Shown here one piece after another: positions 43,256 to 53,330 of a stretch of DNA of 64,000 nt (its first letter is position 1; every line of letters begins with the position of its first letter). A model generated the notes under the pieces. The model was given only the letters and a program-made list of their open reading frames with translations, ran no database searches and was not told the origin of the DNA. The position numbers and the translations under genes were made by a program. The DNA comes from VRUE01 sp963725085 (GTDB lineage: Bacteria > Actinomycetota > Thermoleophilia > Solirubrobacterales > 70-9). The stretch spans positions 372,001-436,000 of the forward strand of contig CAVRXM010000005.1 in assembly GCA_963725085.1 (NCBI GenBank), given 5' to 3'.

Positions 43256-45202
43256 CTACCTCACGATTGTGAAGCGCAGCGACTTCGGCTTCGATCGCAG
43301 GCCTTCGACGCTCGCGGTGGCGGTCAATTTGTAGCGCCCGGGGTGCAGCTTCCGATGGCGCGCGAGGCGGCCCTGGAAGCGGACTCGATTTCGGCCCGTG
43401 TGGCCGGCGAAGGTGAGCTTCCCCACATTCACCCTGTGTCTGCCCCGGCGCCGCGTGAATTTGAACGTGACCTTGGCGCTCTCGTTCATCTTGAAGGAAA
43501 AGGTGGTGCCGAGCGGTGGCGCCTTTCTCTTTCGTCGCGCGGCGAGCGCGCTCACCCTGGCGGGCCCGTGCCCCTTCCGCCAGCGCCGGTGAGACTGACG
43601 CAGCCTGCTGATGACCGGCAATGCTGCGACCTTCAGCGCGAGTGGCGCGCTTTGGGCGACGATGCCGAATCTGTCGCTGACGCTCAGCAGCACGTGCGAT
43701 GTTCCCGCCGCCGTCGGGGTGCCGCTGATCTGCCCGCTCGCCGGGTCGATCGCGAGCCCGCCGGGTAACCCGCTCGCATGCCAGGCGTAGGGCGCGCTGC
43801 CTCCACCCGCCTTGGCGATCGCGTTGTAGTCGGCCCCGACCAGGCCCCTCGGCAGCGAGTCGGTGGTGACCGCGAGGTCGGCGATCACAACCAGCGTGTG
43901 GAGCGCCGAGGAGCCGGGCGCGACGGCGTCGAGCGTCGTTTCTGCCGGTAGGTCGACCGGGGCCGGCGCCGGGTTCGAATTCGTGGTGCCGCTGTTGGTG
44001 GCGCTGCCGAGCTCTCCGTAGAGGTTGTCGCCAAACGTGAAGAGCCGCCCGCTCGAGGTCAGCACCAGGGTGTGCCCCAGCCCTGCGGCGATCTGGACCA
44101 CCCCGCCGCTCGCCGGCAGGTTGATCAGGGCAGGGGTCGGGTTTGGTGCGAGGTTGCCGATGTTCGTCGCACCGCCAAGCTCGCCGAAAAAGTTCCAGCC
44201 GAAGGCGTAGAGCTGCCCGCTCGCGGTTAGCACCAGGGTGTGATCGGCGCCTGCGGCAATCTTGGTCACCGCGCCGCTCGCCCCCGGCAGGGTGACCAGG
44301 GTCGGGGTCGGGTTCGGGCTGGGGGTGTTGTTGTTTGTAGTGTTGCCCAGCTCGCCGAAGCCGTTGAAACCGAAGGCGTAGAGCCGGCCGCTCGAGGTCA
44401 GCGCAAAGCTCTGCCCGCCGCCGGCGGCGATCTGGGTCACCGGCCCGCTCGCCCCCGGCAGGCTGACCAGGGTGGGCGTCGGGTTCGGGTTGAAGGTTCC
44501 GTTGTTCGTCGTGCTTCCCAGCTGACCGAAGAAGTTGTCGCCGAAGGCGTAGAGCCAGCCGCTCGCGGTCAGCGCCAGGCTGTCGGCGGCGCCGGCGCCG
44601 ATCTGGGTCACCGGCCCGCTCGCCGCCGGGAGGCTGACCAGGGTGGGCGTCGGGTTCGGGTTTTTCGTGCCGACGTTGGACGCGTTGCCCAGCTGCCCAA
44701 AGTCGTTCTCGCCGAAGGAATAGAGCTGCCCGCTCGCGGTCAGCGCCAGGCTGTGATGTTCGCCGGCGGCGATCTGGGTCACCGGGCCGCTCGCCCCCGG
44801 CAGGGTGACCAGGGTCGGGGTCGGGTTCGGGTTTTCGGTGCCGTTGTTGGCGGGGCTGCCCAGCTCGCCGTAATGGTTGTCACCGAAGGCATAGAGCTGA
44901 CCGCTCGCGGTCAGCACGAGGCTGTGGTAGCGGCCGGCGGCGATGGCGGTCACCGGGCCGCTCGCCCCCGGCAGGGTGACCAGGGTCGGGGTCGGGTTCG
45001 GGTTTTCGGTGCCGTTGTTGGCGGGGCTGCCCAGCTCGCCGTATCCGTTCAGGCCGAAGGCGTAGAGCTCCCCGGCGCTCGTCGCAGCCGGTGAGGCGGG
45101 TGGCGCTGCCGCACCGATCGCCAGCGCGATCAGCGCCGCGAGGAGCGCGGGTCTCCTTCTGAACCTGGGGCCAGCCATTCCGCTGTTCCATTGCATCGGC
45201 AT
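43256..45202 (-). CDS. Secreted RCC1-repeat protein
   Basis: 648 residues. ATG 45202 is chosen for GGGAGG six bases upstream. A signal peptide (ALLAALIALAIGAAAPP) is followed by seven RCC1 blades of 52-54 residues with LYAFGDN, GELGS, PVTQIAAG and HSLALTASG. Then an Ig-like putative binding domain (LPRGLVGADYNAIAKAGGGSAPYAW, IDPASGQISGTPTAAGTSHV) and a basic C-terminal module. The blades are so alike at DNA level that unequal recombination is likely. An extracellular binding role is inferred. Confidence 0.8.
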   Translation of the reverse strand: MPMQWNSGMAGPRFRRRPALLAALIALAIGAAAPPASPAATSAGELYAFGLNGYGELGSPANNGTENPNPTPTLVTLPGASGPVTAIAAGRYHSLVLTASGQLYAFGDNHYGELGSPANNGTENPNPTPTLVTLPGASGPVTQIAAGEHHSLALTASGQLYSFGENDFGQLGNASNVGTKNPNPTPTLVSLPAASGPVTQIGAGAADSLALTASGWLYAFGDNFFGQLGSTTNNGTFNPNPTPTLVSLPGASGPVTQIAAGGGQSFALTSSGRLYAFGFNGFGELGNTTNNNTPSPNPTPTLVTLPGASGAVTKIAAGADHTLVLTASGQLYAFGWNFFGELGGATNIGNLAPNPTPALINLPASGGVVQIAAGLGHTLVLTSSGRLFTFGDNLYGELGSATNSGTTNSNPAPAPVDLPAETTLDAVAPGSSALHTLVVIADLAVTTDSLPRGLVGADYNAIAKAGGGSAPYAWHASGLPGGLAIDPASGQISGTPTAAGTSHVLLSVSDRFGIVAQSAPLALKVAALPVISRLRQSHRRWRKGHGPARVSALAARRKRKAPPLGTTFSFKMNESAKVTFKFTRRRGRHRVNVGKLTFAGHTGRNRVRFQGRLARHRKLHPGRYKLTATASVEGLRSKPKSLRFTIVR

Positions 45203-45510
45203 CTGTGCCTCCCAGGTGAACGCGGGGGCCGCCACGCGCATCCCGGCAATTTACCAACGACCCTCGGGGCGCCCTTTGCCACAGCTGACCGGCTCACCCC
45301 CGCCTCGCCCTGCCGCGGGATGGGGTCCGAGGAAGCCACCGCGGGATGGGAGCGGCGTGGGATGTATCCCCGCTCCATGTTGCCGAGCGTGGCGAGCGAA
45401 CAGCCGGCCAGCTGCGCGAGTTGGGTCTGCGTCAGTCCGGCGGCTTCGCGGCGTTCGCGCAGCACATCCGGGGTGGCGATGATGTCCTTGAGAGGATGTG
45501 TAATAGGCAT
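45130..45510 (-). CDS. XRE-family helix-turn-helix regulator, doubtful C-terminus
   Basis: ATG 45510 (MPITHPLKDI). RERREAAGLTQTQLAQLAGCSLATLGNMERGYIPRRS is a complete XRE helix-turn-helix. Beyond it the frame runs into the start of the RCC1 gene; in another frame a stop occurs near 45250, so an indel may have moved the true end. It is divergent from and 6 bp away from the gene at 45517, its likely target. Confidence 0.65.
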   Translation of the reverse strand: MPITHPLKDIIATPDVLRERREAAGLTQTQLAQLAGCSLATLGNMERGYIPRRSHPAVASSDPIPRQGEAGVSRSAVAKGAPRVVGKLPGCAWRPPRSPGRHRCRCNGTAEWLAPGSEGDPRSSRR

Positions 45511-45516
45511 GATCTG

Positions 45517-46095
45517 ATGCTGAGCCAACCGCAGCCGAATTTCGCCGACAATTTCGGCCCTTTCCTGTCAGCCGGTCCCAGCCCGGAGCTCGAGCGCGCG
45601 ATCGAAGCAGCGGCGATCGGAAGGCCCGTCTACCACCTCGGTCGCGCGCACGGTGTCGTGCCGGCTCTCAAGTGGACGGCGGAATGGGCGCGGCACCACA
45701 GCGACCCGGGCGCTCTTCTGCACCTTCCGGCTGCGGCCTGTCTCGATGGGGGGGCCGCGAACAATGCCGCGGCCGAGCTCCTACACGCCTCGCCGCGCGC
45801 GCTGACCCAATTCCGCAGACTGGTCGCCACAACCGCCACCGACATCGGAGGTGCCGGTCGGAGAGCGATCGCCGTGACCCTCCACGGGGATGAGGAGTCC
45901 GTCCGTCAAGCAGATCGCGATCGCGAAGTTGGCCGCGAGCTCTGGATAGGGCTTGGCGCCTGGCCGTGGTGGGCGATCGCGGCCGCTTACATCGACAACG
46001 ACGAGCCGTTGGCGCCCGGCCTCAAGGGCGGGCTGCCGAACAAGTGGTGGGAGTTGCCGCGCGTCGAGCAGACCCTCGCGGCCTGGCTGCGTTAG
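45517..46095 (+). CDS. Hypothetical protein (192 aa)
   Basis: ATG 45517 (MLSQPQPNFADNFGPFL). The central part is Ala-rich and helical (LLHLPAAACLDGGAANNAAAELLHASP), the rest has WIGLGAWPWWAIAAAYID. No domain recognised. Divergently paired with the XRE regulator. It ends 34 bp from the arm repeats of the tRNA attachment site. Confidence 0.5.
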   Translation: MLSQPQPNFADNFGPFLSAGPSPELERAIEAAAIGRPVYHLGRAHGVVPALKWTAEWARHHSDPGALLHLPAAACLDGGAANNAAAELLHASPRALTQFRRLVATTATDIGGAGRRAIAVTLHGDEESVRQADRDREVGRELWIGLGAWPWWAIAAAYIDNDEPLAPGLKGGLPNKWWELPRVEQTLAAWLR

Positions 46096-46129
46096 CCCAC
46101 CTGCCGGTTCCGCGCGCGCCTGCATCGTG

Positions 46130-46182
46130 TTGACCTGAGCGTTGACCCGAAAGCGAAGCGCCGCCCCGGAAGGCGGCGCATT
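46130..46182. repeat. Left arm and hairpin of the intact tRNA site
   Basis: TTGACCT at 46130 and TTGACCC at 46142 (12-bp period), then hairpin CGCCGCC/GGCGGCG at about 46160-46180 and GCATTTGGCT. This is the same order as in att remnants 4, 5 and 12. The hairpin may also terminate the tRNA transcript on the minus strand. Confidence 0.75.
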
Positions 46183-46198
46183 TGGCTTCGCAAAGCCA

Positions 46199-46272
46199 TG
46201 CCGGAGGAGGGACTCGAACCCCCGACACGCGGATTATGATTCCGCTGCTCTAACCAGCTGAGCTACTCCGGC
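46199..46272 (-). tRNA. tRNA-Met or tRNA-Ile2 (CAU), intact
   Basis: 74 nt, all four arms pair: acceptor GCCGGAG/CTCCGGC, D-stem GCTC/GAGC, anticodon stem GCGGA/TCCGC with loop ATCATAA (anticodon CAT), T-stem GGGGG/CCCTC with TTCGAGT loop, discriminator A. CCA is not encoded. Elongator Met or lysidine-modified Ile2 cannot be told apart by eye. This is the only complete copy; its 3' half from anticodon loop to discriminator is the repeated core of the array. Confidence 0.95.
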
Positions 46273-46308
46273 GGGACGCCGGATGGTATCGGCGGATTTG
46301 TCCGGCGG

Positions 46309-46683
46309 TCAGCCGACAGGCTCGACCATCGGAGGCTCGGCCATCGGAGGCCCGTACTTGTTATCGCCGGGATCGCTCTTCTGCAGGTAGAAGATCAGCA
46401 GCACGATGAAGCCGATGATCGGGATCAGGCCGATCAGGATCCACCAACCGGTGCGGTCGGTGTCGTGCAGCCGCCGGATCCCGACCGAGAGGTTGGGCAG
46501 CAGCAGCCCGAGCGCGACGATGATGCTGATGATCGTGGTGCCGATGATTGCGTCGATGATGCTGGCGCCAATCCCGACCAGGATCCCGAACAGGAACCAC
46601 CACCAGAACGCCGCTTTGTTCGCCCGACCATCGAACTTCGTGTAGTGGTCGAAGCCTGATTTGACAGCCTCGGAAAAGCTCAT
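46309..46683 (-). CDS. DUF805 membrane protein (124 aa)
   Basis: ATG 46683 after GAGAGGAGAGG. MSFSEAVKSGFDHYTKFDGRANKAAFWWW is the DUF805 entry motif, followed by four hydrophobic helices, RRLHDTDRTGWWIL and the YLQKSDPGDNKYGP tail that closes the family. Function of the family is unknown. First gene right of the tRNA, probably old chromosomal flank. Confidence 0.85.
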   Translation of the reverse strand: MSFSEAVKSGFDHYTKFDGRANKAAFWWWFLFGILVGIGASIIDAIIGTTIISIIVALGLLLPNLSVGIRRLHDTDRTGWWILIGLIPIIGFIVLLIFYLQKSDPGDNKYGPPMAEPPMVEPVG

Positions 46684-46746
46684 CCGGTGCCTCTCCTCTC
46701 GCACATCGTTTGGCGCATGCGCCCGATTGAGCAAGGAAACTAGAGG

Positions 46747-47639
46747 ATGGACCCGATGCTTCTTTCAGTCCCCAACTTCTCCGAGGGTCGCGACGACGCT
46801 CGAATCGATTCGATCGAGGCGGCGGTTTCCGCCGGCGCCACCCTTCTCGACCGCCACAGCGACGCCGACCACAACCGGACCGTCCTCACTCTCGCCGCCG
46901 ATTCGGATCCGCTTCAGGACGCGCTGAGCGCCGGGCGCTGCGGCGGCGATCGAGGCGATCGACATGTCCGCCCACGAGGGCCTGCACCCGGCGATCGGGG
47001 CACTGGACGTCTGTCCGATCGTCTGGATCGAGGAGGGGGATCGCGAAGCCGCCGCGGCGGCGGCCAGGGAGGTCGCGGCGCGAATCGGGGCCCTCGGGGT
47101 GCCGGTCTTCCTCTACGGGGATCTGGCGACCGGGCCCGATCGCGCCGAGCGCGCCTACTTCCGCAACGGTGGCCTCAGCGAGCTATGGCTGAGAATGGAG
47201 GGGGGAGAGCTCCGCCCCGACGCGGGCCCCGACCTCCCGCACCGGACGGCCGGCGCGACGCTGGTCACCGCGCGGCCCCCGCTGGCCGCCTTCAACGTCG
47301 AGCTCGACAGCGCCGACGTCGAGGTCGCGAAGGCCGTCGCCGCTGGCCTTCGCGAGTCGGGGGGCGGGCCGGCGGGCGTCAGGGCGATCGGGCTCTCGCT
47401 CTCCTCCGGCCGCTCCCAGGTCTCGACCAACGTCCACGACCCGCTCGCGGTCCCACTCGCCCGTGTCGTCGAGATCGTCCGCGAGCTCGCCGCGCCGCTC
47501 GGCGCCCGCCCGCTCGAGGCCGAGGTGATCGGCCTGGTGCCGGCCGGCGGCGCTGGCCGGGTACCCGGACGACGTCCCGATCCGCGACCTCGACCGCGCC
47601 CGGCACACGATCGAGGGTCGCCTCGCCGACTCCGCCTAG
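46747..47639 (+). CDS. ftcD: Glutamate formimidoyltransferase, two frameshifts
   Basis: MLLSVPNFSEGRD is the family's N-terminal signature; then HSDADHNRTVLTL, MSAHEGLHPAIGALDVCP, FLYGDLA and STNVHDPLAVPL follow. The enzyme moves the formimino group of formiminoglutamate to tetrahydrofolate in histidine degradation. One extra base near 46936 and one near 47549 split the gene into three frames; corrected, it runs to TAG 47639 (RHTIEGRLADSA). No other hut gene is nearby. Confidence 0.8.
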
Positions 47640-47653
47640 GTAGATTCACCTCC

Positions 47654-48025
47654 ATGGCCCAGACGAGGAAAAAGCGCCGCCGCAAGCACCGCGGGACCCA
47701 GGGCGGCCGGATCGACACCAAGCGCCGGACCGGCCGGCCTCAGAGCCGAGAGGAGGCGAAGGCCCGCGCCCGCTCCCGTCGCAAACCGGAGGCGAAGACC
47801 GACGCGCCGCCGACCTGGCGCCAGTCGGCGACCCGCGGCCTCGTCGCAGCGGCGATCTTCACCGCGATCCTCCTGGTCCTATTCGGCCGCTCGGCCGGCC
47901 AGGCGCTCGCCCTCGGCGCCTTCATGCTGGTCTTCTACATCCCGGGCGGCTACTACTTCGACACGATGATGTGGCGCAAACGGGAGCGCGGCCGGATTCG
48001 CGCCGCCGAAGAGCAGCGGAAGTAA
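47654..48025 (+). CDS. Basic membrane protein (123 aa)
   Basis: ATG 47654. An 60-residue very basic N-terminus (TRKKRRRKHRGTQGGRID...) is followed by two hydrophobic helices (GLVAAAIFTAILLVLFG and ALALGAFMLVFYIPGGYYF) and a charged end. Conserved-looking actinobacterial type of small membrane protein; function unknown. The stop codon abuts the GTG of the MBL gene, indicating co-transcription. Confidence 0.65.
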   Translation: MAQTRKKRRRKHRGTQGGRIDTKRRTGRPQSREEAKARARSRRKPEAKTDAPPTWRQSATRGLVAAAIFTAILLVLFGRSAGQALALGAFMLVFYIPGGYYFDTMMWRKRERGRIRAAEEQRK

Positions 48026-48671
48026 GTGGCGATCGAGGTACAGACGCTCACCGTCGGGCCGTTCGCCGAGAACTGCTTCCTGCTGCGCGAGCAGGGGTCG
48101 GACCGGCTCCTGATCGTCGATCCCGGCGAGGAGCCCGAGCGCCTGCTGAATGCGGCGGAGCACATCGGCGGCAGGATCGAGGCGATCCTGATCACCCACT
48201 GCCACATCGACCACATCGGCGCCGTCTCGCCGGTCGCGGCCGCCAGCGGCGCGCCGGTCTACTGCCCCGAACTCGAAGCCAAGCTGCTCTCCGAAATCAA
48301 CACGATCGTCCAGGTGCCGGGAATGGGGCCGTACGAGAACTACGAGCCCGATGAGCTGCTGAGCGGCGGCGAGACCCTCGAGCTCGCCGGCCTGACCCTC
48401 GACGTGATCGCGACCCCCGGTCACGCTCCGGGCCACGTCACCTACTCAGTCCGGGGCGAGGACGCGATCTTCTCCGGCGACGTCCTCTTCCAGAGCTCGG
48501 TCGGGCGGGTCGACCTCCCGGGCGGGGACGGGCCGACGCTGCTGCGCTCGATCCAGACCCTGTTCGACACCCATCCCGACGGAGACCGACGTCTACGCCG
48601 GCCACATGGGCCCGACGACGCTCGGCGCCGAGCGGGCGACCAATCCCTTCCTGGCCGAGCTGTCGAGGTAG
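48026..48671 (+). CDS. MBL-fold hydrolase (glyoxalase II-like), one frameshift
   Basis: GTG 48026. THCHIDHIGAV is the HxHxDH metal site of metallo-beta-lactamase-fold hydrolases; TPGHAPGHVTY and FSGDVLF supply further ligands. One extra G near 48581 breaks the frame before the last ligand; corrected it reads VYAGHMGPTTLGAERATNPFL and stops at 48671. In many bacteria such a gene precedes hisS, as here. Confidence 0.8.
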
Positions 48672-48699
48672 GCGGCGGGCGCCGCCCGAAAGGTAAGTG

Positions 48700-49931
48700 A
48701 TGGCGAGCAAATTCCAGGCCCCGCGCGGGACCTCCGATGCGCTCCCGTCCGACGCCCGCGCCCGCGCCCGGGTCGAGGCCGTCGCGGCGGCGATCTGCTC
48801 CCGCGCCGGGTACGAGCCGATCGCGACCCCGATCTTCGAGGACACCGAGCTGTTCGAGCGCGGGGTCGGCCGTTCGACCGACATCGTCCGCAAGGAGATG
48901 TTCACCTTCGAGGACAAGGGCGGCCGCAGCATCACCCTGCGGCCCGAGGGAACGGCGCCGATCTGCCGGGCCTACCTCGAGCACGGAATGCAGAAGCAGG
49001 CGCAGCCGGTGAAGCTCTTCTACGCCGGCCCGTTCTTCCGCCACGAGCGCCCGCAGGCGGGCCGCTACCGCCAGTTCCACCAGATCGGGGCCGAGGCGAT
49101 CGGCACCGACTCGCCGCTCGCCGACGCCGAGGTGATCGCGCTGCTCTCCGAGCTGCTAGCCGAGCTCGGCGTTCCCGGGGTCGAGCTGCGGCTCGGCAGC
49201 CTCGGCTCGCCGGAGTCGCGACGCGAGTACCTGGAGGAGCTGAAGGCCCACCTGCGCGAGAACGAGGCCGAGCTCTCGAAGGACGTCCGCGATCGGATCG
49301 AGATCAACCCGCTGCGCGCGTTCGACGCCGACGACGAGGGAACGCGGGGGGTCATGGGGGAGGCACCCACCATCGTCGATCGCCTCGACGGCGAGGACGC
49401 CGACCACTTCGCCGAGGTCCGGGCCCTGCTCGATGCCGCCGGCATCGCGTACGAGATCGACCCGACCCTCGTCCGTGGCCTCGACTACTACACGCGGACG
49501 ATCTTCTCCTTCGTCTGCGAGGGCCTTGGGGCCCAGTCGGAGGTCGGCGGCGGCGGCCGCTACGACGGGTTGATCGAGCAACTCGGCGGGCCTCCGACCC
49601 CGGCGATCGGGTGGGCCGCGGGGATCGAGCGGATCCTTCTTGCGATCGGCGAGGAGGAGGCCGGGCCCGGCCGTGACGCGTTCCTCGCGGTTGCCGACGA
49701 GCAGCAGCGCACGCGCGCCCTTGCGCTCGTGTCCGAGCTCCGAAACGCCGGACTCTCGGCCGAGGTCGACCTCGCCGGGCGCAGCCTCAAGGGCCAGCTC
49801 AAACACGCGGATCGGATCGGCGCCCGCCGGGTCCTGATCCTCGACGCCGATGGATCGGCGCAGCTGCGCGACATGGAGAGCGGCGAGCAGCGGCCCGTCG
49901 ACCCGGCCCGGGCGCTGGAGGAGCTGGGCAG

Positions 49932-49935
<4 letters not shown>
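48700..49935 (+). CDS. hisS: Histidyl-tRNA synthetase
   Basis: 411 residues from ATG 48700, full family length and uninterrupted. Class II motif 2 region PQAGRYRQFHQIGAEAIG and the histidine-binding GLDYYTRTIFSFV are present, and the C-terminal anticodon-binding domain (FLAVADEQQRTRALAL ... GARRVLILD) is complete. Charges tRNA-His. Overlaps the aspS start by 4 bp, so the two are translationally coupled. Confidence 0.95.
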
Positions 49936-51734
<1,799 letters not shown>

Positions 51735-51764
51735 GCCGGCGGCGAGAGCGTCAAGATGTGTGCC

Positions 51765-52061
51765 ATGAGCCTGCTCGACCGGATGCGAAGCGCCTTCCAA
51801 CGCCGGCCCGGGCCGGGTGCGACCCCGGTCCATGTCGACGACCCCGCCTTCGACAGCTGGGAGGTCGTCCGCGACTTCGGTGACCTGAGGACGGCGCGGG
51901 CATGGCACCAGGCGCTGGTCGAGGCGGCGATCACCGCGGTGCTGACCTCCGACTGGCCGCTCGACCGCTACGGCCGCGGCGACATCGCGCTCCGCGTCCG
52001 CCCCGAGGACTGGAGCGAGGCCGAGCTGCTGCTGTCCAATCTCGACGCCGAACTGGACTGA
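51765..52061 (+). CDS. Hypothetical protein downstream of aspS (98 aa)
   Basis: ATG 51765 (MSLLDRMRSAFQRRP). WEVVRDFGDLRTARAWHQALVEAAITAVLTSD and RVRPEDWSEAELLLSNLDAEL resemble small actinobacterial proteins with a DUF2007-like, signal-transducing-subunit-like fold; I am not sure. It ends 42 bp before the candidate 6S RNA. Confidence 0.55.
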   Translation: MSLLDRMRSAFQRRPGPGATPVHVDDPAFDSWEVVRDFGDLRTARAWHQALVEAAITAVLTSDWPLDRYGRGDIALRVRPEDWSEAELLLSNLDAELD

Positions 52062-52103
52062 ATCGCTCACCCGGCGCCCTCCCGCAGTGCTACCGTTTCC
52101 CCG

Positions 52104-52258
52104 AGGCTCGAGTCCGTACGCGAGCCGTCTCAACGTTTGACCCAACACAAACGGCTTGGGAGCAGATCTCTCCCGGTCCCTAGGGATCGGGAGGAGGCAC
52201 CCGCCCTTTTCTTCAAGGGATCAAAGCCAGAGGCGGCAACGGCGGGTTGGAGCCTTTT
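52104..52258 (+). ncRNA. ssrS: Candidate 6S RNA
   Basis: The ends pair over 13 positions with one mismatch: AGGCTCGAGTCCG (52104-52116) with CGGGTTGGAGCCT (52243-52255), followed by a T-run. The 3' part TTCAAGGGATCAAAGCC ... GGCGGCAACGGCGGG resembles the conserved 3' side of 6S RNAs. The location after aspS matches the site of 6S-1 RNA in Bacillus. TACCGT at 52091 could be the -10. About 152 nt, slightly short. 6S RNA binds sigma-70 RNA polymerase by mimicking an open promoter. Confidence 0.6.
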
Positions 52259-52411
52259 TTCATGCCTTTTGCCACCTCCCACGCGCCACCCACGCGCCTC
52301 CGCTGGCGACCATTGCGCGGTGACGCGAAGGAGGTCGCTTCCAGTCGTCCACCGACGGCGATGTGTGTTTTGACCACGTATACGGGGGCGAATACGAGCA
52401 CCTCGGCGCTG

Positions 52412-53330
52412 GGATCGCAGCGATCGGCGCGCTCGGCGGAGCGTCAGCACGGGGTCGTCGCCCGACGCCAGTTGCTCGGTGTCGGGATCGGGGAAGAGGG
52501 CGATTGAGGTGCGTCTTGCGCGTGGCAGCCTTCATCTGGTCCATCGCGGTGTCTACGCGGTCGGACATCCGACGCTCACCCGCACCGGGCGCTGGATGGC
52601 GGCGGTGCTCGCCTCGGGCCGAGGCGGCTGTCCTGAGCCACCTCGACCGCCGGCCAGCTCTGGCGCATCGTGACCGCCGAGAAGCTCGGAGCTGGAGGTG
52701 ACGAGGCACGGCATTCTCGGGCAAGAGACCCGATATCCTCGCCCACGATCCGCCCTGCCGGACGACGAGAGGACGGTGCGGGACAGGATCCCCGTCACAT
52801 CGCGTCCCGCGAACGATCCTCGACCTGGCCGGTGTGCTCGGAAGAGAACCGCTGGAGCGGCCGATCGACGAGGCCGAGGCGCTAGGGCTGACCGACCGTC
52901 TCTCTGTGCCGGAGCTCCTCGACCGCCACCCGGACGGCGCGGCTCAGCGGCGCTCCGAGCCATATTCGAGGACAGGAACACGGGGCGTGGCGTGACCGTG
53001 AACGAGTTCGAGGCGGCTTTCGCGAAGCTGGTCGCGGCCCACCGGCTACCTCCGCCGCGCTACAACGCCGACCTCGCGGTGCGGGGCCGATTCATCAGGC
53101 CCGACGCGATGTGGGAGCGGCAGAAGCTGATCGTCGAGCTCGACGGGAGGGCCGTTCACGGAACACGGCTCGCATTCGAGCGGGACCGTGAGCGGGACCG
53201 CCTCCTGACCTTGGACGGATGGCGAATCGTCCGCGTCACCTGGCTTCAGCTGCGTGAGGCGCCCGAGAGAGTCGCCGCCGACCTCGGCGAGCTGCTGGGT
53301 CGGGCTGCGGCTTCTACCCTTAGTGCATGA
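52412..53330 (+). pseudogene. AbiEi-like/DUF559 protein broken by several frameshifts
   Basis: Pieces in three frames line up as one protein: SAERQHGVVARRQLLGVGIG, then KRAIEVRLARGSLHLVHRGVYAVGHP, and finally RFIRPDAMWERQKLIVELDGRAVHGTRLAFERDRERDRLL with the DUF559 nuclease-like end GWRIVRVTW. The start resembles type IV toxin-antitoxin AbiEi antitoxins. At least four indels are needed, more than in neighbouring core genes, so real decay is possible. The stop overlaps the start of the next gene. Confidence 0.6.

Noticed and set aside
8555..46272. CRISPR array
   Set aside because: The repeats are far apart (0.7-9 kb), are tRNA halves in one orientation with genes between them, and no cas gene is present.
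8555..46272. True integron cassette array
   Set aside because: No intI, no attC-type imperfect palindromes; the sites contain a tRNA 3' half and tyrosine-integrase tail, and genes point in both directions.
46199..46272. Initiator tRNA-fMet
   Set aside because: The anticodon stem lacks the three consecutive G-C pairs of initiator tRNA and the first acceptor pair is a normal G-C, so an elongator Met or Ile2 tRNA is more likely.
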